Source of the DNA: an uncultured Bacilli bacterium
GTDB taxonomy: Bacteria; Bacillota_I; Bacilli_A; RF39; UBA660
Direction of reading: 5' to 3'
DNA length: 18,986 bases
NCBI GenBank assembly: GCA_947853245.1
Contig: CANTWP010000090.1
Location: 1 to 18,986 of the forward strand
The position numbers were made by a program, and so were the translations under genes. Below are positions 14,846-18,986 of this stretch, piece after piece. Position 1 is the first letter of the stretch, and every line of letters begins with the position of its first letter. The notes under the pieces are model-generated. The model was not told the DNA's origin. It worked only from the letters and a program-made list of their open reading frames with translations, and did no database searches.

Positions 14846-17026
14846 ATGATATGTGAAGTTTTAGTAGAAATAAAAGCTAAGAATATTGATAAGACATTTA
14901 CTTATCATATTCCTGATAATCTAAATGATAAAGTAGAGATTGGTAAAAGAGTATTAGTTCCTTTTGGCAATAGAAATATAGAAGGATTTGTCTTAAATAT
15001 AGATAAAAAGAAAGACTTATCTTATCAGATAAAAGATATATTAGAGGTTATAGATAAAGAACCGGTATTAAATGAGGAATTATTAGAACTTGGTAAATTG
15101 ATAAGTAAAAAAACTCTTTGTAACTTAATTAGTTGTTATCAAGTAATGCTTCCTACTGCTTTAAAGGCTCACAAAGGAATAGTTATTCCTAAAAAGTTTA
15201 TAAGTTATTTAGAATTGAATGGAAATTATGGAGATATAATTAATAAATTAACTTCTATTAAACAAAGAGAAATCATTAAAGTATTATATGAAAAAAATCT
15301 AGTTGAAAAAAAGATTTGTTTAGATATATCTAGTTCGGCAGTAAAAACTTTATTAGAACATGGTTATATAAATGAAATACAAAAAGAGGCATATAGATTA
15401 AATAATGATGAACAAGTTCTTGAAAAAAGAAAACAATTAACGTCAGAACAAGAAACTGCCATTAATATAATTACAGCTTTTTTTGATAAATTTATGCCTT
15501 TTCTACTTCATGGTGTTACTGGTAGTGGTAAAACTGAAGTATATATGAATGTGATTGCAAAAGTGTTAAATAGAGGCAAAGATGCTTTAGTATTAGTACC
15601 AGAAATTAGTTTAACACCACAATTTGTATCTAATTTTAAAAGCCGTTTTGGTAGTCGGATTGCTATTTTACATAGTGGGCTTTCCGATGGTGAGAAGTAT
15701 GATGAATGGCGTAAGATAATAAGAAAAGAAGTAAGTATAGTAATAGGGGCTAGAAGTGCTGTTTTTGCACCTCTTACTAATTTAGGAATTATTATAGTTG
15801 ATGAAGAGCATTCTGCTACTTATAAGCAAGAAAATAATCCTAGATATAATGCAATAGATGTTTGTTTATTTCGTGCTAAAAAGTATAATATACCAGTAGT
15901 TTTTGGTAGCGCTACACCTTCAATTGAAAGTTATACTAGAGCTAAAGAAGGAATATATACACTTTTAGAATTAAAAAAACGTGTTTTTACTAATTTACCA
16001 ACAGTAAAATTAGTAGATATGAAAAATGAAATTCGTAAAGGAAATAAAGTATTGTGTGAAGATTTACTTTACAAATTAAATGAATGTATTTCTAAAGATA
16101 AACAAGCTATTATTCTTTTAAATAGGCGTGGTTTTTCTACAGTACTAACTTGTTCTAGTTGTGGTTATACTATGAAATGTCCATATTGTGATATACCCCT
16201 TACATTTCATAAATCAAGTAATTCTATGAGATGTCATTATTGTGGTTATAGTACAAGTAAATTAGCAATATGTCCTGAATGTAAGAGTAAAGATATTTCT
16301 TATTTAGGAATGGGTACAGAAAAATTAGAAGAGTGGATAAATGAAAATGTAATGGGTGCTAAAACAATTAGAATGGATATTGATACAACATCTAGAAAAG
16401 GGGCTTTAAATAAAATAGTTGATAGTTTTAAAGATAAAGAATTTAATATCCTGATTGGTACGCAAATGATATCAAAAGGTCTAGATTTTCAAGACGTTAC
16501 ATTAGTAGGGGTAGTAAGTGGTGATGCTTCCCTTAATATACCAGACTTTAGAAGTGCAGAAAGAACATTTGCTCTATTAAATCAAGTAGCGGGTCGTGCT
16601 GGACGTGGTACTGAACCAGGGGAGGTTATTATTCAAGGATTTAATATTGATCACTATAGTATTGTCTGTGCAAGCAAACATGATTATAAGAAGTTTTATG
16701 AAGAAGAAATAAGTATTCGTAAAAAGTTAAAATATCCTCCGTATTGTAATATTTGTTTATTAAAAATAAGTGGTAAAAATTTAGAAAATTTATTTACTGA
16801 AGCTAATAAAATTGTAAAATATTTAAAAACTAATATTTCTAAAGTAATTATTTTAGGGCCTAGTAGCGCTAATGTTCCCAAAATAAATAATACCTATTTT
16901 GTTAATATAATAATTAAATATAAAAAAGTAAATGATATTGTTGATAATATTAAGTTCTTAAAAAATAGATATATAACTAATAAAATTATAAATTTAGATA
17001 TTGATTTTAATCCGAATCAAATTTGA
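14846..17026 (+). CDS. priA: Primosomal replication-restart helicase PriA
   Basis: ATP-dependent 3'-5' DNA helicase that reloads the replisome at stalled forks. The N-terminal 3'-DNA-binding domain covers about the first 100 residues (DKTFTYHIPDNL, GKRVLVPFGNR). The helicase core carries Walker A HGVTGSGKTEVYM (around 220-232), LVPEISLTPQF, Walker B VDEEHSATYKQ (around 317-327), GSATPSIES, then the zinc-binding insert with paired cysteines (CSSCGYTMKCPYC, MRCHYCGYS, CPECKS), GTQMISKGLDFQ and QVAGRAGRG. The family YNARD motif reads YNAID here. From the ATG at 14846 it has 726 residues. Upstream GTG and ATG codons lie inside the GGTGAT ribosome site and are rejected. It ends with TGA, and the -35 box of the next promoter overlaps that stop. 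Confidence 0.97.
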   Translation: MICEVLVEIKAKNIDKTFTYHIPDNLNDKVEIGKRVLVPFGNRNIEGFVLNIDKKKDLSYQIKDILEVIDKEPVLNEELLELGKLISKKTLCNLISCYQVMLPTALKAHKGIVIPKKFISYLELNGNYGDIINKLTSIKQREIIKVLYEKNLVEKKICLDISSSAVKTLLEHGYINEIQKEAYRLNNDEQVLEKRKQLTSEQETAINIITAFFDKFMPFLLHGVTGSGKTEVYMNVIAKVLNRGKDALVLVPEISLTPQFVSNFKSRFGSRIAILHSGLSDGEKYDEWRKIIRKEVSIVIGARSAVFAPLTNLGIIIVDEEHSATYKQENNPRYNAIDVCLFRAKKYNIPVVFGSATPSIESYTRAKEGIYTLLELKKRVFTNLPTVKLVDMKNEIRKGNKVLCEDLLYKLNECISKDKQAIILLNRRGFSTVLTCSSCGYTMKCPYCDIPLTFHKSSNSMRCHYCGYSTSKLAICPECKSKDISYLGMGTEKLEEWINENVMGAKTIRMDIDTTSRKGALNKIVDSFKDKEFNILIGTQMISKGLDFQDVTLVGVVSGDASLNIPDFRSAERTFALLNQVAGRAGRGTEPGEVIIQGFNIDHYSIVCASKHDYKKFYEEEISIRKKLKYPPYCNICLLKISGKNLENLFTEANKIVKYLKTNISKVIILGPSSANVPKINNTYFVNIIIKYKKVNDIVDNIKFLKNRYITNKIINLDIDFNPNQI

Positions 17027-17050
17027 CAAATTTTAGTAGTATGTTATTAT
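17023..17050 (+). promoter_or_regulatory. Promoter of the LysM-like gene
   Basis: TTGACA (17023-17028) overlaps the priA TGA stop; TATTAT (17045-17050) follows at 16 bases with TG at an extended -10 position. Start near 17057 leaves an ~10-nt leader containing GGTGAT (17058-17063). Confidence 0.7.
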
Positions 17051-17066
17051 TATAGTAGGTGATATT

Positions 17067-17855
17067 ATGGAAAATAAATTTAGACAAAATAATCAAAATA
17101 TTCATATAAATTATATTAATGAGCAAAAAATCTTAGAATTAGAAAATCGTAATAAAAAGCTAAATACTAGATTAAAATTATATAAATCTAATTTAATAAA
17201 AGTGATTGCTATTTCAATTGCAGCCAGTGCATTGTTATCTGGAACTATTGGATATAATTTAGGTAAAAATCAAGAACAATCAGCTATTGTTTCGGAAGTA
17301 ACTTTACCAAGTGATTATATTATGATAGACTTAGATGTTACTGTTAATCCTAATGATACAGTTTATAAAATAGCAAGTAGTTATTACAATGATAATTACA
17401 GCAGTGTTTATGGCAACCTTGATTCTTATGTTCAAGCAATTGTAAAAAAAAATAACATAAAAGATGCAAAAATCTATCCTTGTGATAACTTATCTATTCC
17501 AGTCATTTTCAATAAAAATAATGAGTATTATTTAGAAACTAATTATTTACAGTATCAGATTAATGAAATAAACGAAAATAATTACTGGGTACCACATACT
17601 GTAGATTATAGGGTTAGTACAATAGATGCTTTAGCGGCCAAGGCCAGTGGATCAGAAAGTGAAACCATTCAATTAAGAAAAAAAATAATGGCACATAATT
17701 CTTTAGAGAGTGATATGATTAAAGTTGGCCAGAAATTAGAAATTGTAAATCCTGAACTTGGCCCTTTGAAGATTTCTTTAAATGAAGCTAAAGAAAACTT
17801 AAGTGATTCTATTAAAAATATTGATATAAAAAATCAAGATAATATACAAAAATAA
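17067..17855 (+). CDS. Single-pass membrane protein with two degenerate LysM-like domains
   Basis: I do not recognise a named gene. The 262-residue protein has a hydrophilic, Asn/Lys-rich cytoplasmic head with a short coiled-coil-like stretch (about 18-40), one transmembrane helix (about 44-65) and an external part. There, VTVNPNDTVYKIASSYYN (90-107) through LSIPV, and VDYRVSTIDALAAKAS (from about 178) through GQKLEIVNP, each show the LysM outline: a start strand, a Thr/Ser-hydrophobic-IA segment and a closing GxxLxIP-like strand. LysM domains bind peptidoglycan, so a wall-binding membrane anchor is the reasonable inference. An acidic/Asn-rich tail ends the protein. Its ribosome site is GGTGAT and it ends in a convergent terminator. 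No partner gene in the window identifies its job. Confidence 0.72.
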   Translation: MENKFRQNNQNIHINYINEQKILELENRNKKLNTRLKLYKSNLIKVIAISIAASALLSGTIGYNLGKNQEQSAIVSEVTLPSDYIMIDLDVTVNPNDTVYKIASSYYNDNYSSVYGNLDSYVQAIVKKNNIKDAKIYPCDNLSIPVIFNKNNEYYLETNYLQYQINEINENNYWVPHTVDYRVSTIDALAAKASGSESETIQLRKKIMAHNSLESDMIKVGQKLEIVNPELGPLKISLNEAKENLSDSIKNIDIKNQDNIQK

Positions 17856-17896
17856 AATGTAATTTAGAAGTGATTTACTTCTTTATTACATTTTTT
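17854..17896. terminator. Bidirectional terminator between the LysM-like and methyltransferase-like genes
   Basis: AAAATGTAAT (17854-17863) pairs with ATTACATTTT (17885-17894), and inside it AGAAGT (17866-17871) pairs with ACTTCT (17877-17882). The symmetrical TT internal loop and flanking A/T runs make it work on both strands. Confidence 0.88.
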
Positions 17897-18565
17897 CTTT
17901 TTAGTAAGAATAAAATAATTAGAGCCAAATTCTTGTGGTAATTTAGTTTTATTAATAATAAAATTCTGCTCATCTTCATGTATTAGTAGATCTATATAAT
18001 TTTCCCAACTCTTTTTATTATAGATAGGGTAATGACTATAAAAATCTAATTTATTAGTACATATTAAGAATAATTCTTTATGATAGGTATTTGCTTGTTT
18101 AATAATATTATCAGCCATTAACCCTGGTTGCATGGATATTAATAGATCATAATTACTAATATCTTGTTTTAAATTAAAATTTCTACGAGATAGAATTACA
18201 TGGTTTAATCTTTTAATAATTAAATAAGGATCATATACTGTTATTTTTCCTTTTTTTAATTCGACTTGTTCCTTAGCAATATATTTACCAAGTAGAGGAA
18301 ACGGTCCACCATTTATTTCTAAGATGTTAGATTTAAGATCAAAGTTTTTTGTTAGGTATTGTAATACATATTTATAAATATTCAGTCTGTTTGGAATTAC
18401 ATCTAAACTGCTATAAACCTGCATTAATTCATGACAACAGTTCTTATAACTAATATCTTTATCAAAATCATTTATCATAGTTTGTAGAGTATTTTTATTA
18501 TATAGACTACCATATGTATGAAAATAATCTATAACTTGTTTACTTTGTTCTTTAGAAATAAACAT
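17864..18565 (-). CDS. Putative methyltransferase-fold protein of unknown role
   Basis: The 233-residue protein is not one I can name. A helical N-terminal region (1-75) is followed by ILEINGGPFPLLGKYIA (81-97), which resembles the SAM-binding motif I of class I methyltransferases, and by ITVYDP (108-113) with an acidic residue at the end of the second strand, then LLISMQPG (about 145-152) in the position of motif IV. The glycine pattern is GGPFP rather than GxGxG, so cofactor binding is uncertain. The C-terminus is very basic (KKKKCNK). No signal peptide or membrane helix is seen, so it should be cytoplasmic. AGGGGGGAT precedes the ATG at 18565. It is a single gene with a consensus promoter. 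Confidence 0.6.
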   Translation of the reverse strand: MFISKEQSKQVIDYFHTYGSLYNKNTLQTMINDFDKDISYKNCCHELMQVYSSLDVIPNRLNIYKYVLQYLTKNFDLKSNILEINGGPFPLLGKYIAKEQVELKKGKITVYDPYLIIKRLNHVILSRRNFNLKQDISNYDLLISMQPGLMADNIIKQANTYHKELFLICTNKLDFYSHYPIYNKKSWENYIDLLIHEDEQNFIINKTKLPQEFGSNYFILTKKKKCNKEVNHF

Positions 18566-18589
18566 AGTATCCCCCCCTAAGTAAAAAAG

Positions 18590-18618
18590 ATTGTATATAA
18601 AAATATTCTATTTGTCAA
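18590..18618 (-). promoter_or_regulatory. Promoter of the methyltransferase-like gene
   Basis: On the minus strand TTGACA (18618-18613), 17-base spacer, TACAAT (18595-18590). Start near 18583. Confidence 0.82.
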
Positions 18619-18700
18619 TTTTAATATTTTATTATTTGTTGATAATATTGTTATAGTAATAAACTTTAATGTAAGACTATGACATTATTACCATTAATTA

Positions 18701-18729
18701 TTGCAAAATATCTCCTAATAATGTATAAT
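18701..18729 (+). promoter_or_regulatory. Promoter of the leader preceding the second surface-protein gene
   Basis: TTGCAA (18701-18706) and TATAAT (18724-18729) have 17-base spacing. Start near 18736 gives a leader of about 177 nt before the ATG at 18913. Confidence 0.72.
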
Positions 18730-18754
18730 TAAGTCAAGAATAGAGGTAGATTAT

Positions 18755-18784
18755 ATGACTAAGAGTAATAATGACTATATATAA
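18755..18784 (+). CDS. Possible 9-codon leader peptide
   Basis: ATG at 18755 reads MTKSNNDYI and stops at 18784. AGAGGT (18742-18747) lies at suitable spacing, and the start is about 20 nt downstream of the predicted transcription start. It has no run of one amino acid, and the terminator arm begins 63 nt later, so a classic amino-acid attenuator is not obvious. Chance is a real alternative. Confidence 0.3.
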   Translation: MTKSNNDYI

Positions 18785-18847
18785 ATAGTTAACCTAGGGA
18801 GAGCAGTTTATAATCTAATTTCTAAAAATAAACTAGATAACACAAAG

Positions 18848-18886
18848 ATAAACTAGAGGCAACTCTAATTTATTTTTGTTTTTTTT
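18848..18886 (+). terminator. Premature terminator in the leader of the second surface-protein gene
   Basis: ATAAACTAGAG (18848-18858) and CTCTAATTTAT (18863-18873) pair over 11 positions with one mismatch, closed by a GCAA tetraloop, then a long T-rich tract (18873-18886). It lies 27 bases before the ATG it would silence. Confidence 0.78.
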
Positions 18887-18912
18887 GTGAAATTTAGAAA
18901 GAAGATTATTAA

Positions 18913-18986
18913 ATGAAAAGAATAAATAAAAAGAATAGATGGAAGAATTTAAGTTTTCTAAAGAAGAATATATTGTTGTTGGTAAT
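18913..18986 (+). CDS. Exported surface protein, 5' end only (paralogue of the 1-1769 gene)
   Basis: The frame opens with MKRINKKNRWKNLSFLKKN and runs into a hydrophobic stretch (ILLLV) as the window ends. It matches the first residues of the left-edge gene nearly residue for residue, and at the DNA level AATAAAAAGAATAGATGGAA is shared exactly. It is therefore a second member of the same exported family, cut by the window edge. The ribosome site is weak (AGAAAGAAGA about 8 bases upstream), unlike the AGGAGG or GGTGAT sites of the neighbours, and an upstream terminator suggests that expression is conditional. Confidence 0.8.
   Translation, partial: MKRINKKNRWKNLSFLKKNILLLV

Larger units (their letters stand above)
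18736..18912 (+). promoter_or_regulatory. Structured leader with attenuator layout upstream of a surface-protein gene
   Basis: ATAAACTAGA occurs twice (18828-18837 and 18848-18857). AGTTTAT (18805-18811) can pair with ATAAACT of either copy, while the second copy is also the 5' arm of the terminator at 18848-18873. The two pairings are exclusive, the hallmark of an attenuator. I do not recognise a known riboswitch class. It could also be a separate ~150-nt RNA. This leader, with its promoter and the minus-strand promoter, fills the 18566-18912 gap. Confidence 0.5.

Noticed and set aside
17024..17026. Mycoplasma-type code with TGA as tryptophan
   Set aside because: TGA ends priA exactly where the next promoter begins, all coding frames use TGG for Trp, and no real gene contains an internal TGA.
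1..18986. tRNA, rRNA, CRISPR array, insertion sequence or prophage
   Set aside because: I looked for tRNA-like GGTTC-type T-arms, regular spaced repeats, transposase motifs and terminal inverted repeats, and found none.

Overview
The window is an AT-rich bacterial chromosome segment, by eye well below 35% GC. It carries mostly housekeeping genes, tightly packed and mostly on the + strand. T-box leaders, AGGAGG-type ribosome binding sites, AAA/TTA-rich codon use and the gene families point to the Firmicutes/Bacilli side, such as an uncultured, wall-bearing relative of the Mollicutes or Erysipelotrichia. Peptidoglycan genes (murI, a murE homologue, a peptidoglycan-hydrolase-like protein) argue against a wall-less Mycoplasma. 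TGA ends priA and tryptophan is TGG, so the standard bacterial code applies.

Layout. (1) 1-1769: an exported surface protein that lacks only about its first four codons. An in-frame TAA at 651-653 splits it. Its last ~160 bases are GC-rich and look like the variable region of a diversity-generating retroelement (DGR) target. (2) 1904-5611: promoter, phenylalanine T-box, pheS-pheT, shared terminator. (3) 5603-8010: divergent arginase-family and murE-like genes from a 95-base intergenic region. (4) 8026-8676: a membrane-anchored lysozyme-like protein on the minus strand. (5) 8752-10817: serine T-box controlling a small HD hydrolase of the alarmone-hydrolase type plus serS. (6) 10852-12002: a long, divergent ribose-phosphate pyrophosphokinase. 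(7) 12022-12169: a stand-alone ~110-nt transcription unit with consensus promoter and terminator and no known match. (8) 12176-17026: murI, mutM-truB, priA. (9) 17023-18618: a LysM-like membrane protein and a convergent methyltransferase-like protein. (10) 18701-18986: promoter, long structured leader with a premature terminator, and the first 24 complete codons of a second copy of the surface protein seen at the left edge.

The genes serve aminoacyl-tRNA supply under amino-acid control (pheST, serS), cell wall synthesis and remodelling (murI, murE-like, hydrolase, LysM protein), nucleotide supply (prs), DNA repair and replication restart (mutM, priA) and tRNA modification (truB). The least ordinary parts are the two surface-protein copies flanking the block, the candidate variable region, the two unexplained structured RNAs, and a recurring promoter layout in which the -10 box abuts the Shine-Dalgarno site and leaves a 5' leader of only about 10 nt.
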